A stretch of 64,000 nt of DNA from positions 1 to 64,000 of the forward strand of contig JAWGHR010000007.1 of the NCBI GenBank assembly GCA_032560695.1, in the 5' to 3' direction. The notes under the pieces were generated by a model. The model did not search any database. It saw only the letters and a program-made list of their open reading frames with translations, and was not told where the DNA came from. This DNA is from Peptoniphilus_A harei_B (lineage in GTDB: Bacteria > Bacillota > Clostridia > Tissierellales > Peptoniphilaceae). The position numbers and the translations under genes are program-made. This document shows, one piece after another, positions 7,654-15,238 of the stretch; the first letter of the stretch is position 1; every line of letters begins with the position of its first letter.

Positions 7654-9612
7654 TTATAAACTTTTATCCTCTTCTGAAACTTCCTTATCTGCTTCATCCA
7701 ACTTATCATTCTTATGAATAAGTTCTTTTGCTTCTTCAGATAAGTCTTCTTCATTTATTGAGTCTTCAAGGTCAATAGATTCTTCATCAAGCTTTTCGCC
7801 ATTAAAGATTTTCTCAAAGTCCTTAGAGTAAATAGTTTCTTTTTCTAGAAGGGCATCAGAAAGGGCAAGCAACTTGTCTAAGTTTTCGCTTAAAAGTTCC
7901 TTACACTTTGCGTAAGCCTCGTTAATAATTCTTGTAACTTCATCATCAATTTCTGCTGCAGTCCTTTCGGAATAGTCTCTTGAACGACCAAGGTCTCTTC
8001 CTATGAAGACTTCATTTTCTGATGAGTCGTAATTAATTGTTCCTAGTTTTTCACTCATACCATAGTGGGTTACCATAGCACGGGCAATTTTTGTAGCTCT
8101 CTCAATGTCATTGGATGCACCAGTTGAAATATCATCAAGTACAAGAGACTCAGCAACTCTTCCTCCAAGAAGAGATACAATGGAAGCTTCCATTTTTTTC
8201 TTTGTCATAAAAGATAAGTCGTCTTCAGGAAGATAGGCAGTGAATCCACCAGCCATTCCCCTTGGAATAATTGTAATCATGTGAACTGGATCTTCTTCTG
8301 GAAGAAGTCTAGATACAATTGCGTGTCCAGATTCGTGAACTGCTGTTAGCTTTCTTTCCTTTTCTGATACAACACGAGACTTCTTTGCAGGACCTGCTTG
8401 GACCTTTATTGATGCTTCATCAACATCTTCCATGGAAATTGCATTTTCGCCACGTCTTGCAGCAAGTAGGGCCGATTCATTCATTAGGTTTTCAAGATCT
8501 GCTGGAGTAAATCCTGGAGTTCTCTTTGCAATTACTTCAAGATTTACATCATCTGCAAGCTTCTTACCTCTAGAGTGAATTTCAAGGATTGCTTTTCTTG
8601 CGCGAACGTCTGGCTTGCCAACATAAACTGTCCTGTCGAATCTACCTGGTCTTAGGATTGCTGGGTCAAGTATGTCTGCCCTATTTGTTGCAGCCATAAC
8701 TATGACTCCTTCGTTAGTTCCAAAACCATCCATCTCAACAAGAAGTTGGTTAAGAGTTTGTTCTCTTTCGTCATGGCCACCACCAAGACCTGCCCCTCTT
8801 TTTCTTCCCACTGCATCAATTTCGTCAATGAAAATTATACAAGGTGCATTTTTCTTTGCAGATTCAAAAAGATCTCTTACCCTTGATGCACCAACACCAA
8901 CAAACATTTCAACGAAGTCAGATCCACTCATTATAAAGAAAGGAACTCCTGCTTCGCCGGCAACAGCCTTTGAAAGATAAGTTTTACCAGTTCCTGGAGG
9001 ACCTACTAGTAGGACTCCCTTAGGGATTCTGGCTCCCATATTTATAAATTTCTTAGGATTTTTTAAGAAGTCAACTATTTCTGCTAGCTCTTCCTTTTCT
9101 TCTTCTAAACCTGCAACATCCTTAAACTTAACTAAGTTTTTTCCATCTTCCTTGTTAATTAATTTTGCCTTGCTCTTGCCGAAGGAGTTCATCTTTCCTC
9201 CACCACCAGCTTGTTGCATCATCCTGTACCAGAAGAAAACAATAAAGGCAAACATAAGAAGAGTTGGAATCCACTCAACTAAGAAAGAAGTTTGCTTAGT
9301 CGGACTTGAAACTACATCAATTGTTCCTGCATCAGATTTTTCCTTTAAATAATCCTTATAGAAAGAATCTGCAGCCTCTTGTGGGATTACAGTTCTGAAA
9401 GAATCATCATTTTTTAATTTAACGCTGGCAATGGAGTCAATTCCATTTTGTAAGCTCACAGACTTTACATTGTCCTTTTCAAGTTCTGTTACAAACTCTG
9501 TAAAAGATTTTTCTTCCACAACATTTGCTGGTGGTCCAAAAAATCTAATAGATAGTATTAATACAAGGATTAGGACAATATAAAATCCTGCTCCTCCAAA
9601 TTTTTTATTCAA
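7654..9612 (-). CDS. ftsH: ATP-dependent zinc metalloprotease FtsH
   Basis: Membrane-anchored AAA+ protease that degrades misfolded membrane proteins and regulators. Two N-terminal membrane segments (about 8-26 and 110-130) enclose an external domain. The AAA domain has Walker A GPPGTGKT near residue 204, Walker B IIFIDEIDAVG, and an SRH with RPGRFDR. The zinc site is HESGH near residue 425. The last 50 residues are acidic. I place the start at TTG 9612 (MNKKFGG) because GAGGAG lies eight bases upstream; the upstream GTG at 9621 would overlap that site. The ribosome-binding site lies inside the last codons of hpt, so the two are coupled as in Bacillus subtilis. Confidence 0.96.
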   Translation of the reverse strand: MNKKFGGAGFYIVLILVLILSIRFFGPPANVVEEKSFTEFVTELEKDNVKSVSLQNGIDSIASVKLKNDDSFRTVIPQEAADSFYKDYLKEKSDAGTIDVVSSPTKQTSFLVEWIPTLLMFAFIVFFWYRMMQQAGGGGKMNSFGKSKAKLINKEDGKNLVKFKDVAGLEEEKEELAEIVDFLKNPKKFINMGARIPKGVLLVGPPGTGKTYLSKAVAGEAGVPFFIMSGSDFVEMFVGVGASRVRDLFESAKKNAPCIIFIDEIDAVGRKRGAGLGGGHDEREQTLNQLLVEMDGFGTNEGVIVMAATNRADILDPAILRPGRFDRTVYVGKPDVRARKAILEIHSRGKKLADDVNLEVIAKRTPGFTPADLENLMNESALLAARRGENAISMEDVDEASIKVQAGPAKKSRVVSEKERKLTAVHESGHAIVSRLLPEEDPVHMITIIPRGMAGGFTAYLPEDDLSFMTKKKMEASIVSLLGGRVAESLVLDDISTGASNDIERATKIARAMVTHYGMSEKLGTINYDSSENEVFIGRDLGRSRDYSERTAAEIDDEVTRIINEAYAKCKELLSENLDKLLALSDALLEKETIYSKDFEKIFNGEKLDEESIDLEDSINEEDLSEEAKELIHKNDKLDEADKEVSEEDKSL

Positions 9613-9617
9613 TAATA

Positions 9618-10160
9618 TCACTCCTCACTATTAGAATAGACAGACTCATCTAGTATTCCAACGTAAGGAAGTCCTCTGAATCTCTCGTTGTAGTCCATCC
9701 CATAACCAATTACAAAGTGGTCATCTATTTCATATCCATTGTATTTAACTGGTAGTTCAACCTTTCTCCTAGATGGCTTTGAAAGCATAGTCACAATTTC
9801 TATTGACCTTGCTCCCCTTGACTTTAAAATTTTAGTCAAGTAAGAAAGAGTTACACCTGTGTCAATTATATCTTCGACTATTAAAATATCCTTATCAACT
9901 ATTGATGTTGAAATATCCTTTAGGATCCTAACTTCTCCCATGGACCTTGTGCCTTGGTAGCTAGAAACATCCATAAAGTCGTACTCAAGCTCTAAGTCAA
10001 TACTTCTCATAATATCTGCCATAAAGGGAACGCATCCCTTTAAGATTCCAAGCAAGAATAAATTTTTACCCTTGTAGTCCTCTGTTATTCTTTCACCAAG
10101 TTCTTTAACCTTGCCTCTGATTTCTTCTTCAGAAAAAAGAACTTCTTTAATATCTGACAT
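9618..10160 (-). CDS. hpt: hypoxanthine phosphoribosyltransferase
   Basis: Purine salvage enzyme converting hypoxanthine (and guanine) plus PRPP to IMP (GMP). The 180-residue type I PRTase has the PRPP-binding signature ILIVEDIIDTG at residues 92-102, the flexible loop DVSSYQGT near 64-71, and the C-terminal base-binding segment with DYNERFRGLPYVG. GGAGGTTAAGG lies just upstream of the ATG at 10160. It overlaps the end of tilS by 14 bases and precedes ftsH, the conserved tilS-hpt-ftsH order. Confidence 0.95.
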   Translation of the reverse strand: MSDIKEVLFSEEEIRGKVKELGERITEDYKGKNLFLLGILKGCVPFMADIMRSIDLELEYDFMDVSSYQGTRSMGEVRILKDISTSIVDKDILIVEDIIDTGVTLSYLTKILKSRGARSIEIVTMLSKPSRRKVELPVKYNGYEIDDHFVIGYGMDYNERFRGLPYVGILDESVYSNSEE

Positions 10161-11481
10161 CCTTAACCTCCAAAACGAGTTTGTTCTTTGTGTTTTTATC
10201 TATCTTAACATCCTCTGAAATATCCATCCCAAGAACGTAGATGATTTTTTCGTCATCACATACAAGTCCTATTTCATCTCTCAAAAGCCTGTCAACTTTT
10301 CTGTCAATAAAATAGTCCTTTAGCTTTTTATTATTTTTCATCCCCAATGGTTTAAACCTATCCCCCGGGGCTCTCTTCCTTATGTGAAGACTACCCTTTA
10401 TTTTATCACAGTCTATTACTTTTATAAAGGAATCCTCATGACTTTCTTCCTTATCTCTCAAGATAAAAATTTCTCCAAAGTCAGTTGCGTTCCTCCCAAT
10501 CTCCAAGTCCTTGCTTATCTTTTCACCTTGGTCAATCACTTCTTCGATCAAGATTTTGTCGTAGGATCTTCTAGCAGCAATATTTTTGCCAAGATCAATT
10601 TGTTTTCCACTTTCACCAAGGCAGAGATCATAGATAGCAAGTATATTGGACCTATTTAAAATATTTTCACTATAAAAATTTTCTTCTAAGTATTTTTTTA
10701 TTACTTCTTGGGCTAGAAACTTCTTTAATTTTATTATTTCAGATGGAATTAAAAAATTATCTCCCAAGCAATTATTATAATTTTCTTCTAGAATTTCTCC
10801 TATAAACTCATTAGCTTCTTCTGCGTTGTCAGAAAGCCTAAGAAGAGAATTTATTATATCTGGATTAAATTTTTTAAGTTCTGGAATAAGTCCAAGCCTA
10901 ATTTTATTTCTCGTGTAGATTTCTTCAAAGTTGGTCTCGTCATCAAAGTATTGGAGCTTATTCTTGTGAAGATAGTCCTCGATTTCTTCCCTATTAATAT
11001 TTATTAGAGGTCTGTAAATATCTTTATTGACGTGAGAGATGCCAGAAAGACCCTTAAGACCTGTCCCCCTCATGACATTAAAAAGGACTGTCTCTGCCCT
11101 GTCATTAGCATTGTGAGCTGTTAAAATCTTCCTGCCTTGAGAGTTTTCTCTAAAGAACTCATACCTTAAAATCCTTCCAGCTTCTTCCGATGAAATTTTT
11201 TCTTTTCTTGCAAATTCGTCCATGTTAACCGTCTTGCTTATGAATTTTATTCCATAAGCTTGACAAGATTTTTTTACAAATTCCTCGTCTCTCTTGGCAG
11301 TCTCTCTTATCCCATGGTTTAGGTGGCAAACTATTATATCAAGGTCCCAATCTTCTTTTAAATCTATAAAATTATAAAAAAGATACATGGAATCTGCCCC
11401 ACCAGAAACTCCAAGACTTAGCTTGTCAGATTTTTTTATTATATTTAGTTTTATTAAGTTCTCGTAAAATATCTTATCCAT
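10147..11481 (-). CDS. tilS: tRNA(Ile)-lysidine synthase
   Basis: Modifies the wobble cytidine of tRNA-Ile(CAU) to lysidine using ATP and lysine. The PP-loop LGVSGGADS lies at residues 23-31; the long insertion and C-terminal TilS domains with ENFLIPSEI and RAPGDRFKPLGM complete the 444-residue protein. The ATG at 11481 gives the expected N-terminus (MDKIFYEN), but no purine-rich ribosome-binding site precedes it. The bases immediately upstream are the T-run of a strong terminator. A TTG at 11505 is an alternative but lies within that hairpin. Confidence 0.93.
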   Translation of the reverse strand: MDKIFYENLIKLNIIKKSDKLSLGVSGGADSMYLFYNFIDLKEDWDLDIIVCHLNHGIRETAKRDEEFVKKSCQAYGIKFISKTVNMDEFARKEKISSEEAGRILRYEFFRENSQGRKILTAHNANDRAETVLFNVMRGTGLKGLSGISHVNKDIYRPLININREEIEDYLHKNKLQYFDDETNFEEIYTRNKIRLGLIPELKKFNPDIINSLLRLSDNAEEANEFIGEILEENYNNCLGDNFLIPSEIIKLKKFLAQEVIKKYLEENFYSENILNRSNILAIYDLCLGESGKQIDLGKNIAARRSYDKILIEEVIDQGEKISKDLEIGRNATDFGEIFILRDKEESHEDSFIKVIDCDKIKGSLHIRKRAPGDRFKPLGMKNNKKLKDYFIDRKVDRLLRDEIGLVCDDEKIIYVLGMDISEDVKIDKNTKNKLVLEVKDVRY

Positions 11482-11491
11482 AATTAAAAAT

Positions 11492-11528
11492 AAAAAAAGT
11501 GGCAAACTATCAAAAGATAGTTACCACT
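11492..11528 (-). terminator. terminator between the S1 protein gene and tilS
   Basis: On the minus strand AGTGGTAACTATC pairs with GATAGTTTGCCACT across TTTT (one bulged T), giving 13 pairs followed by seven Ts. It starts right after the S1 gene and ends 10 bases before the tilS ATG. Confidence 0.88.
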
Positions 11529-11529
11529 A

Positions 11530-11907
11530 CTAATTTCTAGAATTCTTCTTCTTTGTCTTTTGATTGTATCTTGCTCTAGCTTCATCAAGCTTTGTATTGC
11601 TTTCCTTGAGGAACTTGCTCAAGATGTCTTCGAATCTTTGATCCACCTTTTCATCTTTAGGCTCTTCTTTTTTTTCAATAGCATCCTTAATTGAAAGGGC
11701 AATCTTTCCCTTCTCATCAATGCTAAGGACCTTGACCTTAACTTCATCACCCTCAGAAATGTGATTATTGATATCCTTAACAAAAGTGTCTGCAATTTCC
11801 GAAATATGTACTAGACCACTTTTGCCATCTTCTAAATCTACAAAGGCTCCAAACTTAGCAACCTTAGTAACTACACCTTCAACTATATCGCCTGGCGATA
11901 AATCCAT
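11530..11907 (-). CDS. S1 RNA-binding domain protein (YabR/general stress protein 13 family)
   Basis: A single S1 domain occupies residues 4-72, beginning GDIVEGVVTKVAKFGAFVDL and ending KIALSIK. It is followed by a charged, probably flexible tail of about 50 residues. Such proteins bind RNA and associate with ribosomes; the precise role is not established. GGAGGAAGTT precedes the ATG. The position between divIC and tilS matches yabR of Bacillus subtilis. Confidence 0.9.
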   Translation of the reverse strand: MDLSPGDIVEGVVTKVAKFGAFVDLEDGKSGLVHISEIADTFVKDINNHISEGDEVKVKVLSIDEKGKIALSIKDAIEKKEEPKDEKVDQRFEDILSKFLKESNTKLDEARARYNQKTKKKNSRN

Positions 11908-11928
11908 AACTTCCTCCTAAATTTTATT

Positions 11929-12243
11929 TTAAATACCCTTATCAGTATTTGTAGTCTTATCCTTGTTCTTATCAACATAGATAACTTCTCTTGGTTTAAC
12001 CATACCTAAATCTTCTCTCGCTACCTTTTCAATAAAATCAGTAGAGGAAGAATTTTCAAGTTCAGACTTCAGATTATCTATTTCAAGTTCTAAATTAGAA
12101 ATTTCTCTATTGTTGGCAGAAATAATCTCAAGCTTTTGATTTCTTAGAGATATTGACTTGCCAATTTTTACTGAGCCAAAGAGTACAGACCCTATAATTA
12201 TAATGGCAAGAGCCAAGGGAAATCTTCTTTTTTTTACCATCAT
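11929..12243 (-). CDS. divIC: septum formation initiator, DivIC/FtsB family
   Basis: Small bitopic divisome protein that bridges early and late cell-division proteins. The 104-residue product has a basic cytoplasmic head (KKRR), one membrane segment (about 8-25), an extracellular coiled coil (about 33-62: NNREISNLELEIDNLKSEL) and the family motif EKVAREDLGMVKPREVIY. I start at ATG 12243 (GGGAG six bases upstream) rather than 12267. A second ATG follows directly at 12240. It lies downstream of rqcP, as in other Firmicutes but without yabP and yabQ between them. Confidence 0.92.
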   Translation of the reverse strand: MMVKKRRFPLALAIIIIGSVLFGSVKIGKSISLRNQKLEIISANNREISNLELEIDNLKSELENSSSTDFIEKVAREDLGMVKPREVIYVDKNKDKTTNTDKGI

Positions 12244-12285
12244 AAGTCTCTCCCACCTTATACACAATTAGATTACTAACCTCAA

Positions 12286-12528
12286 TTAATCTATTCTCTC
12301 ATAAAGAGTTTCTGCATCTTTCTTGGAATTTACATCAGAAATGTCCTTAACCTTGACCCTAATTTTTCTCTCACCAAGTTGGAGTGAAATAATATCTTCA
12401 ATGTTCACAGCGTCTGATGGCTTGGCAACCTTGTCGTTAATTTCTACAAGGCCCTTTTCGCAAGCTTCCTTTGCTACAGTTCTTCTTTTTATAAGTCTTG
12501 AGTTTTTTAAAAATTTATCTAATCTCAT
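12286..12528 (-). CDS. rqcP: S4-domain ribosome quality-control factor RqcP (YabO/Hsp15 family)
   Basis: RqcP works with RqcH on stalled 50S subunits to add C-terminal alanine tails. The 80-residue protein is essentially one S4 RNA-binding domain (MRLDKFLKNSRLIKRRTVAK), with VKVKD near the end. The ATG at 12528 is preceded by GGAGAGG; the frame also opens 12 bases upstream but without a site. It is the first gene of a transcript that continues into divIC and the S1 gene. Confidence 0.92.
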   Translation of the reverse strand: MRLDKFLKNSRLIKRRTVAKEACEKGLVEINDKVAKPSDAVNIEDIISLQLGERKIRVKVKDISDVNSKKDAETLYERID

Positions 12529-12545
12529 AATCCTCTCCATCTATG

Positions 12546-12574
12546 AATATATCAAATAGAAAAGAAAATATCAA
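12546..12574 (-). promoter_or_regulatory. promoter of rqcP-divIC-S1
   Basis: On the minus strand TTGATA (12574-12569), 17 bases and TATATT (12551-12546) form a sigma-A-type promoter 18 bases before the rqcP start, downstream of the hup terminator. Confidence 0.6.
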
Positions 12575-12596
12575 TACTTAGACAAGATTTGAGCAT

Positions 12597-12618
12597 AAAA
12601 AAAGAAGGCCTTGCCTTC
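12597..12618 (-). terminator. intrinsic terminator after hup
   Basis: On the minus strand GAAGGC-AAG-GCCTTC is followed by seven Ts, just after the hup stop codon. Confidence 0.92.
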
Positions 12619-12625
12619 TCTTTTC

Positions 12626-12904
12626 TTACTTATTAACAGCTTCTTTAAGAGCTTTACCTGATCTGAAAACTGGAGCTTTAGATGCAGGAATTTTAATAAC
12701 TTCTTCTGGATTTCTAGGGTTTCTTCCTTCTCTAGCTTTTCTTTGTCTAACTTCGAAAGTTCCAAATCCAACTAATTGAACTTTTTCTCCGTCTGCAAGA
12801 GCTTCTTGAACTGAAGAAATAAATCCGTTTAAAGCTTGTTCAGCGTCTTTTTTAGTAAGACCTGATTTTTCAGCAATGCTTGCTACTAATTCTGATTTGT
12901 TCAT
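12626..12904 (-). CDS. hup: HU-type DNA-binding protein
   Basis: Histone-like nucleoid protein that bends DNA non-specifically as a homodimer. The 92-residue protein begins MNKSELVASIAEKSGLTKKD and contains the family signature GFGTFEVRQRKAREGRNPRN in the beta-arm. GGAGG lies seven bases before the ATG. It sits between yabN and rqcP, its usual place in Clostridia. A -10 box at 13011-13016 gives it a leader of about 100 bases. Confidence 0.96.
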   Translation of the reverse strand: MNKSELVASIAEKSGLTKKDAEQALNGFISSVQEALADGEKVQLVGFGTFEVRQRKAREGRNPRNPEEVIKIPASKAPVFRSGKALKEAVNK

Positions 12905-13010
12905 TTTATATCCTCCTTGAAGAATTTTCTATAGTTTTTCCTTAGTTACAAACCCTTGTAAGTCTTTAATCTGTAAGACCTTTTAGGGCTTTATTGCTAA
13001 GACTGTTACA

Positions 13011-13016
13011 ATTATA
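13011..13016 (-). promoter_or_regulatory. probable -10 box of hup
   Basis: TATAAT on the minus strand, about 100 bases before hup and just after the yabN stop. No good -35 box is visible. The leader can form a small hairpin around TTACAA...TTGTAA. Confidence 0.4.
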
Positions 13017-13042
13017 ACCTAAGTTCACTTTATTTTCTACAT

Positions 13043-13960
13043 TTATTTTAAAATAATCGCTATTTTATCCAATTTTTTATAGATTTCATCAAATATTTCA
13101 CGGAAATCAACTAAACCTTCTCTCTCTTTTAAGAAAAGCATCAATAAGGACAGAATTAGAGTTTCAATTTCCTCTTCATAGTCCAAAGAAATCTCCTTAG
13201 ATTTTTCTATTAAAAGATTTCTGATCTTATCAAAACTTTCATCATCTAAGTATAGGTCCTTGTCTTCTAAAATATTTTCTAGCTGATCCATAATTATTTG
13301 AAAATTTTTGCCACTTGTCCTTGGGATGTAAATGCAGGACTGATGATTGTAATCATCAAGTCTTGGAAGTTTATAAATCTCAACCTTCCTCACGATTTCA
13401 TCATCAAGGCCTGCGTTGGTAATTACATAGGCCATGTCCTCTTCTTTATAAATTTCTTGAAGAAGAAGTGATAGGTCTGATGCAATCCTCTTGTTATAGA
13501 CTTGAGTTATTAGGGTGTCACGCCTTGTGTCGAAGTCAAACTTCTTTGCATCGGAATCTAAAAACAAAAGTCCATCAACAGCATCTCTTCCAACTCCTGC
13601 AAGGACTGGTTCAATAAAAGAAATTCCATTTATAATATTTATATCTTCCTTCTTATCAATTAAAAGCCTTACAGTTTTTTCTGCAACTAAGGGAGTCCCA
13701 GGGACAAAATAATTTATGTCCTCATGTTTGGATTCTTCTACTAGTATTTCTACAATTTTATTATAAACTTGGTCGAAGCTCTCCATCTCATCGTATAAGT
13801 AATCAAAGGATTGGTAAGTTATTTTATTTTCTTCAAAAAAAGAAAGGGCTTCATGTCTGTCAGTCCTCAAAAAATTTTTATTTCCGTTTTTCATAATTTT
13901 TACTGCTCCAAGGGTAAGGTCTCTTGAAGAAGTGGAACCAAGTCCAACAACATTTATCAT
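13043..13960 (-). CDS. yabN: YabN-like protein: tetrapyrrole methylase-family domain with degenerate MazG-like C-terminus
   Basis: Bacillus subtilis YabN joins an N-terminal tetrapyrrole (corrin/porphyrin) methylase-like domain to a C-terminal MazG nucleotide pyrophosphohydrolase. Here residues 1-220 fit the first domain (NVVGLGSTSSRDLTLGAVK at the start, YFVPGTPLVAEKTV and GISFIEPVLAGVG inside). The tail is only about 85 residues. It keeps the MazG helix pattern (ETLILSLLMLFLKEREGLVD, then EIFDEIYKKL), but the EExxE...D metal-binding residues are not recognisable. I start at ATG 13960, five bases after AGGTGA. The order yabN-hup-rqcP supports the assignment. Confidence 0.75.
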   Translation of the reverse strand: MINVVGLGSTSSRDLTLGAVKIMKNGNKNFLRTDRHEALSFFEENKITYQSFDYLYDEMESFDQVYNKIVEILVEESKHEDINYFVPGTPLVAEKTVRLLIDKKEDINIINGISFIEPVLAGVGRDAVDGLLFLDSDAKKFDFDTRRDTLITQVYNKRIASDLSLLLQEIYKEEDMAYVITNAGLDDEIVRKVEIYKLPRLDDYNHQSCIYIPRTSGKNFQIIMDQLENILEDKDLYLDDESFDKIRNLLIEKSKEISLDYEEEIETLILSLLMLFLKEREGLVDFREIFDEIYKKLDKIAIILK

Positions 13961-13977
13961 TCTAATCACCTGATAAC

Positions 13978-13983
13978 ATTATA
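13978..13983 (-). promoter_or_regulatory. probable -10 box of yabN
   Basis: TATAAT on the minus strand 18 bases before the yabN start. The -35 region is poor, so this rests on one box. Confidence 0.4.
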
Positions 13984-14132
13984 CACATAAAGTTTAGGAG
14001 TTTATAAAAAATTTTTAATTATCTCTTTGTCTTTGCTAATAAAAAAATTTTCTTAAGTCTATGCAAAAGAAAAATATTTTAAACTAATTTACAATTTTAT
14101 TTTTTCAAGTTTTTAAGTTTTTATTTTTGGCA

Positions 14133-14157
14133 TAAAAAAAAGAGGGGTTTCCCCCTC
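14133..14157 (-). terminator. intrinsic terminator after the DapF-like gene
   Basis: On the minus strand GAGGGG-GAAA-CCCCTC is followed by eight Ts. Confidence 0.92.
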
Positions 14158-14167
14158 CTCTTAAGGA

Positions 14168-15124
14168 TTAATCAAATCCAAATTTATCTCTCATTATTTT
14201 AAGTTCTTCATCAGTAAGGTCGTTTTCGTCAACTGGCTCTTGATTTTCTTCTTCAGCCATTTTCTTCTTGTGTTCTTCCACAATTTTGTCGTGCTCAGCT
14301 ATAACTGCTAGGGCTACGTCTTGTGGGATTTCAATAGATTTCTTTTCTACTTCAGAAAGTTCAACCTTACCACCAACGCAGAGTTTTTTACCGTCTTCAA
14401 ATTCATAAACAAAAACTTCAAGCTCTCCTGCCGGGTTGTTAATTGCTATCTTGTAATCTTCATCAAGTTTATCAATGTCACCTTCAAGATAATTAACTAT
14501 AGCAATAGTACCTGATCCACAAGAGCTTTCCCTAAATAAAGTTTCAGAACCTTCTACATAAACGTAAGGTATTAGTTCAAGTTTTTCCTTGTTGAAGAAA
14601 AGAACTCCATAGGCTTCGTCCTTGTGATCTTTCTTAAGAACTTCAAGAGCCTTGTCTACAAATTCCTTATCTTCCTCTTCCTTAACAACTAAGTGGCTAA
14701 TGCCAGGAAGCTTAATAAGAGTACAGTCCTTGCCATCTATTGTTAGGTTTTCTCTTCCAATAGGAGCATCTAAAGCTACATAAGCCTTTTGATTTTTAAC
14801 GTCTGCAATTACATCAGTTGTTCCTTCGTGACCACTTACATAAACTTCGATATCAACAAGTCCATCAGTGTCATAGAAGCCTGCAGAGTAAAGTCCATAA
14901 GCTCTTGTTGCGTTGGCACAAAATTCTCCACCCATCATGTCCATCCTAAGAGGTGCACCTTCATAAGCTGGAGAAATAAATCCAACTTGTTCAACGTCCT
15001 TATCTATTTGTTCAATGATACAGTCTGTGTAGGCCTTTCTATATCCTGGATATACAGGAGCTACAACAAAGCCTGTTATATTTCCACATGGGTTCGCTCT
15101 AAAATAATTAAAAGTTTTCTTCAT
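14168..15124 (-). CDS. DapF-like PLP-independent amino-acid racemase/epimerase
   Basis: This belongs to the diaminopimelate epimerase fold, which racemises amino acids with two cysteines as acid and base. Cys69 (GGEFCANATRA) and Cys202 (ESSCGSGT) occupy the two catalytic positions. The GGEFC.NATRA form is closer to the DapF-like histidine/amino-acid racemases (for example CntK-type) than to classical DapF, which has CGNGxR. The last 45-50 residues are a charged extension (EEHKKKMAEEENQ) outside the fold. ATG 15124 is chosen because GAGG lies six bases upstream. No lysine or peptidoglycan-precursor gene is adjacent, so the substrate is unknown. Confidence 0.8.
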   Translation of the reverse strand: MKKTFNYFRANPCGNITGFVVAPVYPGYRKAYTDCIIEQIDKDVEQVGFISPAYEGAPLRMDMMGGEFCANATRAYGLYSAGFYDTDGLVDIEVYVSGHEGTTDVIADVKNQKAYVALDAPIGRENLTIDGKDCTLIKLPGISHLVVKEEEDKEFVDKALEVLKKDHKDEAYGVLFFNKEKLELIPYVYVEGSETLFRESSCGSGTIAIVNYLEGDIDKLDEDYKIAINNPAGELEVFVYEFEDGKKLCVGGKVELSEVEKKSIEIPQDVALAVIAEHDKIVEEHKKKMAEEENQEPVDENDLTDEELKIMRDKFGFD

Positions 15125-15165
15125 AACCATCCTCTTCTTGACTCTAAAAATAAATTTACTCTTTA

Positions 15166-15171
15166 ATTATA
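15166..15171 (-). promoter_or_regulatory. -10 box of the DapF-like gene
   Basis: TATAAT on the minus strand about 42 bases before the start, with a weak TTAAAA-type -35 at 18 bases. Confidence 0.45.
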
Positions 15172-15238
15172 GCATACTAAGTTAGTCTTTTTTAACCGCT
15201 ATTTTTATCTTACCCTAAATTTAATTTTTAACTCAAGC

